Of a stretch of DNA of 30,408 bases, positions 1 through 7,940 are shown piece after piece; the first letter of the stretch is position 1; each line of letters opens with the position of its first letter. Below the pieces are notes generated by a model, which was given only the letters and a program-made list of their open reading frames with translations, searched no databases and had not been told where the DNA came from. The stretch covers positions 1 to 30,408 of the forward strand of contig JANNRP010000375.1 of the NCBI GenBank assembly GCA_031401535.1, read 5' to 3'. Position numbers and translations under genes: made by a program. This DNA is from JAKFWF01 sp031401535. GTDB taxonomy: Bacteria; Pseudomonadota; Alphaproteobacteria; Rhizobiales; Hyphomicrobiaceae.

Positions 1-3000
1 ATGGCGCAGGAACTGTTCGCGGGTCGCGGTTGCATCGGGAATGATCAGCACAAGCCTCTCACCCTTGCGCGCATCCGGTACTGCAACGACGACCGAAATC
101 GAGGCGGGCCAGATTTCGGCTGACATCGCTTCGACCGCCGAGAGGGACACCATCTCTCCGCCGATCTTGGCGAAGCGCTTTGCCCGTCCGCGGATGGCAA
201 TGAAGCCTTGCGCGTCTATCGTCACGATATCGCCCGTGTCATGCCAGCCACCGGGCGGCGGTTCCAGCACGCCGGGGTTCTCGACCCGGTAGTAGCCGAG
301 CATCACGTTGGGACCGCGCACGTAAAGGCGACCACCCTCGGTAATGCCAGGTACAGGCTCAAGCCGAGCTTCCATCATCGGCGCTAAACGTCCAACCGTG
401 CCGACCCGATTGGCGAGGGGCGTGTTGATCGCCAGAACCGGCGCGGTTTCCGTCACGCCATAGCCCTCGAGGATGCGGACACCAAACTTCTCCATATAGA
501 GATCACGGGTTCGCGCCTTGACGGCTTCTGCACCAGCTAGGATCAGGCGGACGGACCGGAAGTCGTAAGGGTGGGCAACGCGGGCATAGCCATTGAGGAA
601 CGTATCGGTGCCGAACATGATCGTCGCGTTGGTCTGGTAGACCAGTTCGGACACGATTCGGTAGTGCAGCGGCGACGGATAGAGGTACACCGGCACACCG
701 CGCAGCAACGGCATCACCAGACCAGCCGTCAGTCCGAACGAATGAAATACGGGCAGCGCGTTGAATACCTTGTCTTCGCCCGAGACCGCGATGCGCGTCA
801 GCGATTGGATGGCATTGGCCAGGATGTTGGTATGCGACAACACCACCCCCTTGGGCGTACCTTCCGAGCCTGACGTGAACAGGATCGCCGCTGGATCAGA
901 CGGCTTTCGCAGTACCTGCGGACGGACGCCCTGGCGAAGTCCGCGTAATTTGTCGAGAGCCGTGATCGTCGGACGGACGTCCTCCAGATAAACAATCTTT
1001 ACTGCACCAGAAATCTTGGCCACGACGTCGCCAAGCTTTGCCTTGTCGACGAACGCCTTTGAGGTCAGCACCACCTGAACCTTGGCTGCTTTGCACGCGG
1101 CCTCGATGTTGGCGGAACCTGCTGAGAAGTTGATCATGGCCGGCACGCGGCCGATCGACTGCAATGCAAAGAATGTGACCGCAACGCCGGCCGAGTTCGG
1201 CAGCATCACGCCGACCGCCTCGCCTTCTGCCGCCATCGGTGCGAGCTTGGCGCCCAGCACCTGGGCACTCGTGATAAGCTTGCCGAACTTTAACTTAGTG
1301 CCCATCGGGTCTTCGATGATAACCCGGCCGGTATCACGCGTGGCCTTGGCGTCGGCCAAAGCATCAAACAGCGTGCGGCTGATGTTGGCGGTCTCGACGG
1401 CCGTGTCGACCATCATGTCCTGCATCCATGCACCCGCAGCCTGACGACGCACCTTGCCGCGCAAGGCCTGATCGATGTCGAGCTTGCGCCGCGGCAGGAT
1501 CGTGACCGTCGTCTTTGGAAACCAAACCTTCTTGGTTTGTGTCGCCTTCAAATAACTGAACGGCGAGCGCTCCGGGCCGTCGATGCGCACGGGCACGACC
1601 CAGGCGTCGGATTTATCAGCGATCATGGCCGTGCCATCGTAGACCTTCATCAGCCCGTCGGTGACGGTGAGACGGCCCTCCGGAAAGATCACCAGAGTGT
1701 GCCCCTCCTTGACCGTGTTGACGAGATTGCGCGCACCGAGCGGCTTCGTCGGATCAATCGGCTGGGCATTGACGAGCTTGAGGAACGGCTTGGCCCACCA
1801 GGTCTTCGCGATGCCCGTATCAACGGCGAAGGTGGCGTGCCCCGGCAGGATCGAGTGCAGGATCGACGCATCCAGCAGGCTGATGTGGTTCGGCGTGATG
1901 ACAGCGCGCTCGCCCGGTTGCGGCAAATGCTCCAACCCCTTCACTTCGAGGCCATAGAACGTCTTAAAAACGAAGGCTGCGAGATCGCGAATGCCATCGC
2001 GGCCCCAGGCGCGCAGCACCAGCACCATCGCGACGAAATTCGCCAGACCCAGACCAATCCACAGCGGCACGAGGCCGACGCCCAGCGCCTGCAACCCGAC
2101 GAGGCCGAGGCTGGCGCCGGTCATGAATGCTGCTGACAGCACGTTGCACGCAGCAATGACGCGGGCGCGACGGTCGAGTGGTGCCCAGCTCTGCACGGCC
2201 GCAAACGACGGCACGATGAAGAGACCACCGGCAGCTGCAAGACCGAACAGCGAGAAGCCCATGGAAAGACCCCACGGGGTCGCTGCGAACTCTGCCAAGG
2301 ACACGACAACGCCCGGCTTGGCCGTCGGGACCGCTGCAATCGCCCAAGCGAGACCGAGACAGAACACGCCCATCAGAAATGCCGCAACCGGGACCAGCGC
2401 CATGTTCGGGCGTTGCTTGCTTGCTTGCGCCGCCGTCACCGAACCAACCGCAATACCGATCGTGAACACCAGCAATGCCGCCGTCAGCAAATGCTCGCTG
2501 CCGCCAATGTGCGTCTTGGCCAGCGTCGGCAGCAGCGAAAGCGAGACCGCGCCGACGAGCCAGAACCACGAGGTGATCAAGCCGCCAACCCAGAGCCGCT
2601 GATCAGCCTTCAAATCGCGCAGCAACGCGACAGTCGACGTCCACGGATTGCGCTCGATGACGAGATTGGGGGCGCGCGATCCTGTCGCCGGAATGAACCG
2701 GGCGGACAGCCAGCAGATGATCGCCATGCCAATGACGGTTGCGGCAACTAAGCCGCCTGCAGCCCCCGTCGTATCTTGGCCGACGCCAGACAGACCGCCA
2801 GCAATCGTGCCAGCCAGAATGGCAGCGAACGTCGCCCCTTCGATCAAGGCGTTGCCAGCCGGCAACTCCTTGGTCTCCAGATGATCGGGCAGGATGCCGT
2901 ATTTGATCGGCCCAAACAGCGCGGCGATCACCCCGAATAGGCCAAGCGCGAGGAACAGCAGTGGCAGCGAATTCAGGTAGAAGCCGAGGGCAGCGACAGC

Positions 3001-3285
3001 CGCGACCGGGATTTCAGCAAGCTTTAGCTTCGTCGCCATCTCGGCCTTGTCAAACTTGTCGGCAAGCTGACCGCCCAGAGCCGACAAGATGAAAAATGGC
3101 GCAATCAATACGGCGCCTGCCAATGTCACGAGTGCTGGCCCCTGCGTTCCTCCGATCTGGAACAAGATCAAGATGATCAGCGCATTTTTCACGAGATTAT
3201 CGTTCAATGCAGAGAAAAACTGACACCAAAACAGCGGTGCAAAACGGCGTGATGTCATCAGCGACTGGAACATGGGACGGCTCAT
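1..3285 (-). CDS. aas: LplT-type MFS / PlsC acyltransferase / acyl-ACP synthetase fusion (3'-truncated by window)
   Basis: Trifunctional phospholipid-repair protein of the inner membrane: it flips lysophospholipid inward, activates a fatty acid with ATP, and re-acylates the lysolipid. Residues about 10-400 are a multi-helix MFS domain of the LplT type. A PlsC acyltransferase domain follows, with HX4D at His467-Asp472 (context NHISLLD) and FPEGR at 534-538. The rest is an AMP-forming ligase domain with the P-loop-like TSGSEGTPKG at 804-813. The frame is open for 1095 codons and runs off position 1. Family members are somewhat longer, so a short C-terminal piece is probably missing. The start is ATG 3285; a second ATG lies at 3273. 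In E. coli LplT and Aas are separate proteins. The fused form is one I associate with alphaproteobacteria (established knowledge). No internal frameshift was found where I translated it. Confidence 0.93.
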   Translation of the reverse strand, partial: MSRPMFQSLMTSRRFAPLFWCQFFSALNDNLVKNALIILILFQIGGTQGPALVTLAGAVLIAPFFILSALGGQLADKFDKAEMATKLKLAEIPVAAVAALGFYLNSLPLLFLALGLFGVIAALFGPIKYGILPDHLETKELPAGNALIEGATFAAILAGTIAGGLSGVGQDTTGAAGGLVAATVIGMAIICWLSARFIPATGSRAPNLVIERNPWTSTVALLRDLKADQRLWVGGLITSWFWLVGAVSLSLLPTLAKTHIGGSEHLLTAALLVFTIGIAVGSVTAAQASKQRPNMALVPVAAFLMGVFCLGLAWAIAAVPTAKPGVVVSLAEFAATPWGLSMGFSLFGLAAAGGLFIVPSFAAVQSWAPLDRRARVIAACNVLSAAFMTGASLGLVGLQALGVGLVPLWIGLGLANFVAMVLVLRAWGRDGIRDLAAFVFKTFYGLEVKGLEHLPQPGERAVITPNHISLLDASILHSILPGHATFAVDTGIAKTWWAKPFLKLVNAQPIDPTKPLGARNLVNTVKEGHTLVIFPEGRLTVTDGLMKVYDGTAMIADKSDAWVVPVRIDGPERSPFSYLKATQTKKVWFPKTTVTILPRRKLDIDQALRGKVRRQAAGAWMQDMMVDTAVETANISRTLFDALADAKATRDTGRVIIEDPMGTKLKFGKLITSAQVLGAKLAPMAAEGEAVGVMLPNSAGVAVTFFALQSIGRVPAMINFSAGSANIEAACKAAKVQVVLTSKAFVDKAKLGDVVAKISGAVKIVYLEDVRPTITALDKLRGLRQGVRPQVLRKPSDPAAILFTSGSEGTPKGVVLSHTNILANAIQSLTRIAVSGEDKVFNALPVFHSFGLTAGLVMPLLRGVPVYLYPSPLHYRIVSELVYQTNATIMFGTDTFLNGYARVAHPYDFRSVRLILAGAEAVKARTRDLYMEKFGVRILEGYGVTETAPVLAINTPLANRVGTVGRLAPMMEARLEPVPGITEGGRLYVRGPNVMLGYYRVENPGVLEPPPGGWHDTGDIVTIDAQGFIAIRGRAKRFAKIGGEMVSLSAVEAMSAEIWPASISVVVAVPDARKGERLVLIIPDATATREQFLRH

Positions 3286-3371
3286 CTGTTGGGTGGGATT
3301 TCGCCTTCGCTAGCGCTTCAACCAACGGAGCTAACCCACGGATCTATCGACTATGTTATAAAGAAACTTGG

Positions 3372-3545
3372 TTAACGAAGCGATGAGTTTGGTCGGTTCG
3401 ACACCAGGACAAGATGCGGCCGCTGCCTGATTGCGGTCCCTTTGGCCAGCACAGGCACCATGTCGGCGTCTCGGGTCAGCTTCGTGGCCCGCGAAACGGG
3501 GCCCAAGAGGGAGTCAATCAAGCGTGAGAGCAGTGTAGATGACAT
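3372..3545 (-). CDS. Possible 57-aa protein, unrecognised
   Basis: Doubtful small ORF. It can be read from ATG 3545, which has a good ribosome binding site (GGAG at 3555-3558, 9-nt spacer), or from ATG 3581, which has none. The product is short, with no cysteine, no clear membrane segment and no motif I recognise. It is divergent from the wall-hydrolase genes, and the first inverted repeat of the control region (3568-3580) lies just upstream of its start. If expressed, it would share that operator. It could equally be part of the leader of the downstream aas gene, whose start is 86 nt further on. Confidence 0.3.
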   Translation of the reverse strand: MSSTLLSRLIDSLLGPVSRATKLTRDADMVPVLAKGTAIRQRPHLVLVSNRPNSSLR

Positions 3546-3567
3546 AATACGGCGCTCCATGTTTATG

Positions 3568-3637
3568 TGAACTATGTTCATATAAAACTGATATCACGTA
3601 CTTGAACGAAGTTCAAGATAATTGTGATCGCAGTTCA
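3568..3637. promoter_or_regulatory. Three-site operator array, TGAAC-N3-GTTCA
   Basis: Three copies of a 13-bp inverted repeat lie in 70 bp. 3568-3580 is TGAAC-TAT-GTTCA (perfect). 3603-3615 is TGAAC-GAA-GTTCA (perfect, extending to 7-bp arms CTTGAAC/GTTCAAG). 3625-3637 is TGATC-GCA-GTTCA (one mismatch, extending to GTGATC/GTTCAC). Centre-to-centre distances are 35 and 22 bp. They sit between the metallopeptidase gene (+) and the minus-strand genes. This is the pattern of a dimeric helix-turn-helix repressor or activator. No regulator gene is adjacent, so the binding protein is unknown. Confidence 0.6.
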
Positions 3638-3728
3638 CTGTTGCGCCAGATTTATCGCGTCATGGCGCGTTGACACCTGCCGTCATGGAGGAAAAGCTAA
3701 TTGCAAATCCGCACAACGAGTCCGTCCC

Positions 3729-4445
3729 ATGGGTCTTCGCCGAGTTATCATAATCGTCGGCACTACCGCCGCGCTCGCCCTCTCGGGCTTTGTCGGTTAC
3801 GTCGCCGTACTTGGTATCGACAGCAAACAGGCCAGTCTCTGCCGCGGCACAGCAGGGGCGGGGAGCCTGCGGGATGGGCGGCGACTGCCGTATGCTGGCG
3901 ATAATTATCGCTCTTATAGTGTCGCCGGATTCCTGCTCGGCCGGACTTTTGTTCACAGTGCCGTGCGCGATACGGTCCGTGATGCCTACTTGGCCCTCGC
4001 GCGCGACCATCCCAACCTGCGGTTTATCTACGCCGAAGGCAGTTGGCCTTGGGGCGGGCAACTCGCTCCTCATCGAACGCATCGCAATGGGACAGCGATC
4101 GATTTTCACGTGCCTGTGAGAACGGCGGATGGAAAAACGTCCGAGTTGCCGGCCAATGTATTCAATCAGCTGGGTTACGGAATCGATTTTGACAAGTCGG
4201 GTCGCTATGGATTGCTGACAATCGACTTCGAGGCAATGGCTTTGCATTTGGCGGCCCTCGATAGGGCGGCACGCGCACATGGTACGACGATTCAGCGCGT
4301 CATCTTCGACACCGACCTCCAACCATTGCTGCTGGCGACCACTGCTGGCGCCCGTCTTCGTGGACGTATAGCGTTCAATACAACGCAAAGCTGGGTCCGG
4401 CATGATGAGCACTACCACGTCGATTTCATCATGCCGTGCAAATGA
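3729..4445 (+). CDS. Membrane-anchored LAS-type zinc metallopeptidase (M15/M74-like), probable murein endopeptidase
   Basis: Probable zinc peptidase of the LAS clan (lysostaphin, D-Ala-D-Ala peptidase, sonic hedgehog fold), which cleaves peptidoglycan cross-links or stem peptides. Residues 1-28 form a basic N-terminus plus hydrophobic segment, a signal anchor that puts the enzyme in the periplasm. The zinc site is readable as H-X6-D (His118, Asp125, context HRNGTAIDFH) and, near the C-terminus, H-x-H (His228 and His230, context DEHYHVDF). ATG 3729 is chosen because the signal anchor begins there. An upstream GTG at 3624 would fall inside the operator repeat and add a tail before the anchor. 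It is the first of three co-directional exported hydrolases. The fold call is firm; the exact family (M15 or M74/MepA-like) and the bond cleaved are inferred. Confidence 0.7.
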   Translation: MGLRRVIIIVGTTAALALSGFVGYVAVLGIDSKQASLCRGTAGAGSLRDGRRLPYAGDNYRSYSVAGFLLGRTFVHSAVRDTVRDAYLALARDHPNLRFIYAEGSWPWGGQLAPHRTHRNGTAIDFHVPVRTADGKTSELPANVFNQLGYGIDFDKSGRYGLLTIDFEAMALHLAALDRAARAHGTTIQRVIFDTDLQPLLLATTAGARLRGRIAFNTTQSWVRHDEHYHVDFIMPCK

Positions 4446-4547
4446 GCGGGGCGATGCCCATTGAACGCCGTTGACGTTGGTGCAGCACAATTGCCAAAGT
4501 CGACATATAGTCCTGCTGTTCTTGTCTGAAATCGGAGCGTGAGCGTC

Positions 4548-5822
4548 ATGTCGAAGACAACCGTTCTTTTGCGCGTGCTGGCTCTGATGATACCGGTCGG
4601 CACACTACCAAGCGCCGTGATGGCGCAAACCAAGGAGTTCACCTTCAGCCAGAAGGCGAACGACCGGATGGCCAAGAAACTCAACATCCCGGTGTACTTT
4701 GCGCTGCCGGTCAGCGCGCGCAGCGCGGCACCAACAAAAGTCGAAACCACCGACGTGTTGATCGATTTCAAACATCCTGACGCCAAAGGGGCAGCAGCTG
4801 ATATCGGTTTGCGCATCATCGCCACGAAAAGGGCAGGCATGGCCGCGCGGCTCGCAAAAAGCGGGCTCATTCAAACCGGCGATCTGCTGCTGACCTTCCG
4901 TTCCGAATGGGGCGGCAGCGGCGCTTATCCCAATATCCAGATGGGCGTCAGCCACACTGGCATCGCCTATGTCAAAAACGGCATCGTCCACAATCTCGAT
5001 AACCCTCTCAACGAGGAATATCATGGTGCCCAGATGCGCGCTGATTTGACGAGCGAGCATTACAGGACCCTCGATTATCTGCACGTCGTTCGCCCTCGCA
5101 ACCTGACAGACGCCCAGCGCGCCAATCTTGTCGCCTGGGCGGAGCGGCTGAACAGCAGCGCAAAGCGCATCTACCCGAGCCAGATAAGTTTCAACCAGGA
5201 TTATAACGCCCCGAAGTACAAGGAGGGTAAGTCCTATGACTTCGTCAAAACATTTGGCCAAGTGGCCTTGGGACAGAAGCCAACCGGCACGCTCGACATG
5301 TTCTGCTCCGAGTTTGCATGGTCCTTGTTGGCACTCAAGGATTGTGACCCGGCCAGCTCGGGCGAAAGCTTTTCCGGCACAAGCGTGCCAGCCTGCATCC
5401 GAGAACCTATGAAACCGATGGAAGCCACTGGAGATTTCATTTTTCGGCGCAATCGGAGTTCCAACGCTGGTCTCGCCGATGGCCCCTTGCTCGTAATAGA
5501 TGCGTTGAAGTTGTCTTCAGCTGAACGGACCCGCATGCTCGAGTCAGTTTTCGTAGAAAACAAAGGGCGCCTGGCAAAACTGTCGGTCGGACACAAGACG
5601 CTCGCCGAATCCATGCAGCCCAAGTTTGCTCCACTTCAGCAATATTATACGGGCGCCGGCGGTGGTTTTTTCCAAAGCATCAAAGCCCGAGCAATCAGAA
5701 GCGCGGTCAATCGCGAGATACCTGACAACTACTCGCCAACATCGTTTCTCGTAAATACGCTACTGCCAGTGGACAACGCCAACCGCACGATGGACTACGT
5801 TGCAACGATCGTGATCGAATAG
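4548..5822 (+). CDS. Exported YiiX-like (permuted NlpC/P60) cysteine hydrolase
   Basis: Secreted protein of 424 aa. Residues 1-26 are a signal peptide ending AMA, with likely cleavage after residue 26. The core resembles the circularly permuted papain-like YiiX/YaeF group: a GDLLLTF strand at 111-117, the catalytic His in SHTGIAY (His136), and the catalytic Cys much later in MFCSEFAW (Cys253). The His-before-Cys order is the mark of the permuted fold. Such enzymes are amidases or peptidases on wall peptides or lipid-linked substrates; the substrate here is unknown. About 150 residues after the Cys have no feature I recognise. The start is ATG 4548 (GGAG 10 nt upstream) rather than GTG 4539, which sits almost on the Shine-Dalgarno. 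It lies between the LAS peptidase and the M19 dipeptidase (13-nt gap), suggesting one pathway. Confidence 0.6.
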   Translation: MSKTTVLLRVLALMIPVGTLPSAVMAQTKEFTFSQKANDRMAKKLNIPVYFALPVSARSAAPTKVETTDVLIDFKHPDAKGAAADIGLRIIATKRAGMAARLAKSGLIQTGDLLLTFRSEWGGSGAYPNIQMGVSHTGIAYVKNGIVHNLDNPLNEEYHGAQMRADLTSEHYRTLDYLHVVRPRNLTDAQRANLVAWAERLNSSAKRIYPSQISFNQDYNAPKYKEGKSYDFVKTFGQVALGQKPTGTLDMFCSEFAWSLLALKDCDPASSGESFSGTSVPACIREPMKPMEATGDFIFRRNRSSNAGLADGPLLVIDALKLSSAERTRMLESVFVENKGRLAKLSVGHKTLAESMQPKFAPLQQYYTGAGGGFFQSIKARAIRSAVNREIPDNYSPTSFLVNTLLPVDNANRTMDYVATIVIE

Positions 5823-5835
5823 ACCGCGTTCAAGG

Positions 5836-6912
5836 ATGCAGAGTTCATCGATACGTCACACATTGAACCGACGACAAGTGCTCAGCGGGCTGGCCGCGAC
5901 CTCGCTCTTCACATCAAGCAGCAGCGATGCGCGCGCGCCGATCTTCATCGCCGACATGCACTTCCACCTGTTCTTCTTTGGTCGCAAGCCCGCTGCAGTG
6001 CAGCCATTGGCCGGGAATATGGCAGGCGGCCAAGCCACGCTCGTGGCATGGTCGCTCGTCGGCGACGTGCCATGGCTGCAGCCAACTGGTCGCGGCTTCA
6101 AACAACGTGGAACGCCGTCTGCCGGAGAGGCGATTGGTTGGTTCAACTCCGAGATGGCCCGCGTCCAGGCGCACATCTCCGATCAGAAGCTGAGGATCGC
6201 CCGCACCCCCGACGATGTTGATCAGGCTGTCAGCGGTACTCCCCACATCGTACTGTCCGTCGAGGGCGCGAGTTTTCTCGATGAAGACTTGAGCCATCTG
6301 CGCCTCGCTTACCTGGCGGGTGTCCGCCACATCCAACTGGTTCACTTCATCAGAAACCAGATAGGTGACGTACAAACCGAACGGTCCTGGCACAACGGGC
6401 TGACCGAATTCGGCATGCAGGTCGTAGCTGAATGCAACAGACTAGGCATCTTGATTGATCTTGCCCATTGCACCGATGCCGTCGTGCACCAAGTGCTCGC
6501 TCTCAGTAAAGCGCCTGTCGTTTGGTCGCATAGCTCGGTGCAGCGCGACCGTCGGCTGCAGGTATCACTATCGGGGTGGCAGGCTCGGCAACTTTCGTTG
6601 GACACCGCCAAGGCAATTTCAACACGCGGAGGCGTGATTGGCTTGTGGGGCCTGAGCGCGGATGTCGGCACCACCATTGCCTCCTACACCGACCGTATTA
6701 GCGAATTGGCAGCTTGGCTCGGAGAGGATCATGTCGCCTTTGGCACTGACATGAACGCGCTCGCCAACCCCGCTATCGCCAGCTACACCGACTTGCGCCG
6801 GGTGGTGACCCTGATGGAACAGCGCCGGATTGATGGACGCCAGATCAGGAAAATTGCGATTGAAAACTACGCGCGCGTCTTGCAGACGGCCATGCGTTCG
6901 CGAACCGATTGA
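5836..6912 (+). CDS. Exported membrane dipeptidase family protein (peptidase M19)
   Basis: Member of the renal-dipeptidase family M19: zinc dipeptidases on a TIM barrel that often accept a D-residue at the C-terminal side. The N-terminus carries NRRQVLSGLAATSLF, a twin-arginine-like signal, so export after folding is likely. Family motifs are in order: DMHFH (40-44), VLSVEGA with the bridging Glu143, GLTEFG, GILIDLAH with His211, SHSS with His232, and GTDMN with Asp305. The first metal motif is unusual: renal dipeptidase has H-x-D, this has H-x-H (His42, His44). ATG 5836 starts 13 nt after the preceding gene and probably shares its mRNA. A D,L- or D,D-dipeptide from peptidoglycan turnover is a reasonable substrate guess from the neighbours, not shown by the sequence. 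Confidence 0.8.
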   Translation: MQSSSIRHTLNRRQVLSGLAATSLFTSSSSDARAPIFIADMHFHLFFFGRKPAAVQPLAGNMAGGQATLVAWSLVGDVPWLQPTGRGFKQRGTPSAGEAIGWFNSEMARVQAHISDQKLRIARTPDDVDQAVSGTPHIVLSVEGASFLDEDLSHLRLAYLAGVRHIQLVHFIRNQIGDVQTERSWHNGLTEFGMQVVAECNRLGILIDLAHCTDAVVHQVLALSKAPVVWSHSSVQRDRRLQVSLSGWQARQLSLDTAKAISTRGGVIGLWGLSADVGTTIASYTDRISELAAWLGEDHVAFGTDMNALANPAIASYTDLRRVVTLMEQRRIDGRQIRKIAIENYARVLQTAMRSRTD

Positions 6913-6918
6913 CGATCG

Positions 6919-7497
6919 TTACTTGATGACAAGTCGACCAGCCACCTCCAATTGGCCGTTAACTCCAGCCTTGACGAGAACAAGCTCGCCGGACATCGGG
7001 GCTACGCCAGTGAGGGCTGTGATTACGACTTGATGCGTCACCATCAGGATTGGCTCAAATCCGTTTACAGCATCGATCTCCTGGCGCACGCGAGCGCTCT
7101 GACCAGGCCTTTTTGATGCATCGGACACGAATGAATTAAGAGCTGGGAACACGGTAGCGTCGACGCCTGTGACGAGATGGGCGGTTTCCTTGCAACGACA
7201 CCATGCACTCGTCAGCACCCGCGTAAACACAATACCGCGCGAACTGAACGCAGCACCGATACGCGTGGCCTGCGCGCGCCCGTTGGCATCGAGATTGCGC
7301 TGTGTCGTGCAGTCGTCAAGCCGGTATCCGGGCGGATCAAGCGTGCCAGGTGCTTCGGCATGCCGCATGAGCACCACGTGGCCCGGGGTCTTGACCAGAG
7401 ACCAAAAATCATCTGCCGCGCGGACCGGTCCGCACGCCAACAGAAACGCCAATGCTGCCGCGAACAACGCCACGGTTGAGTTCGTCTGACGTCTCAA
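6919..7497 (-). CDS. Periplasmic histidine phosphatase family protein
   Basis: Exported branch-2-like histidine phosphatase. A hydrophobic signal peptide covers residues about 8-27 (cleavage near VRA-ADD). The catalytic RHAE motif is at 45-48 (phospho-accepting His46), an S-x2-R-x2-T block at 98-104 (context SAWCRCKETA), and the second catalytic His155 in VTHQVV. The substrate is unknown. The start appears to be TTG 7497, whose bases overlap the TGA stop of the DUF1178 gene (TTGA, 4 nt), so translation is probably coupled. No ATG exists before the signal peptide; an in-frame GTG a few codons later is the alternative. It is the last gene of the block and converges on the dipeptidase gene with only a few bases between stops. 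Confidence 0.82.
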   Translation of the reverse strand: MRRQTNSTVALFAAALAFLLACGPVRAADDFWSLVKTPGHVVLMRHAEAPGTLDPPGYRLDDCTTQRNLDANGRAQATRIGAAFSSRGIVFTRVLTSAWCRCKETAHLVTGVDATVFPALNSFVSDASKRPGQSARVRQEIDAVNGFEPILMVTHQVVITALTGVAPMSGELVLVKAGVNGQLEVAGRLVIK

Positions 7498-7940
7498 TTC
7501 TGCTCCTCGGGTAAGCTTGGCAGTGGATAGAACTCGATACCCTCGTCGTGCAGGTCTCGAACCTCATCCGTCGAGGCTTCGCCGTAGATACCCCGCGCCT
7601 CTACCTCCTCGTAGTGGATCTTACGTGCCTCCTCGGCGAACTTAGGGCCGACATAGTCGGCCTTTGCTTCGACTTCGGCACGCATCTGGCGTACGGCCTC
7701 GATGAATTGCGCGCGCACCGCCACCTCCTTGGTGGCCTCATTATTGACCGCTGCAACCTCGCGCCGCTTGTTACCCTTGACCGCCACATTGGGCGCCATC
7801 AGCGCCTTCTCGACCGACGTCGATCCGCAGGTGGGGCAAGTCACCAACCGCCTCTTCGCCTGAGTGTCGAAACTGCGGCTATTCTGAAACCAGGCCTCGA
7901 ACTCGTGGGAATTATCACATAGCAACCGGTAACGGATCAT
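7494..7940 (-). CDS. DUF1178 family zinc-ribbon-like protein
   Basis: 148-aa conserved protein of unknown function. The N-terminus is typical of DUF1178: MIRYRLLCDNSHEFEAWF, with Cys8 followed by CPTCGS further on. This suggests a small metal-binding ribbon like those of FmdB-type regulatory proteins. The C-terminal half is charged and helical, with HYEEVEARGIYGEA, another family hallmark. Its ATG overlaps the TGA of the nitrilase gene (ATGA, 4 nt), and its own stop overlaps the next start. The three genes are therefore translationally coupled. The DUF1178-nitrilase-grxC neighbourhood is common in alphaproteobacteria (from memory). Cytoplasmic; no signal peptide. Confidence 0.88.
   Translation of the reverse strand: MIRYRLLCDNSHEFEAWFQNSRSFDTQAKRRLVTCPTCGSTSVEKALMAPNVAVKGNKRREVAAVNNEATKEVAVRAQFIEAVRQMRAEVEAKADYVGPKFAEEARKIHYEEVEARGIYGEASTDEVRDLHDEGIEFYPLPSLPEEQN

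Noticed and set aside
1537..2136. Plus-strand open frame of 199 codons within the aas region
   Set aside because: Antisense to the PlsC acyltransferase domain with its HX4D motif; composition is of a shadow frame.
3660..4490. Minus-strand open frame of 276 codons opposite the LAS peptidase
   Set aside because: The plus strand has a signal anchor and zinc motifs; the minus product is featureless.
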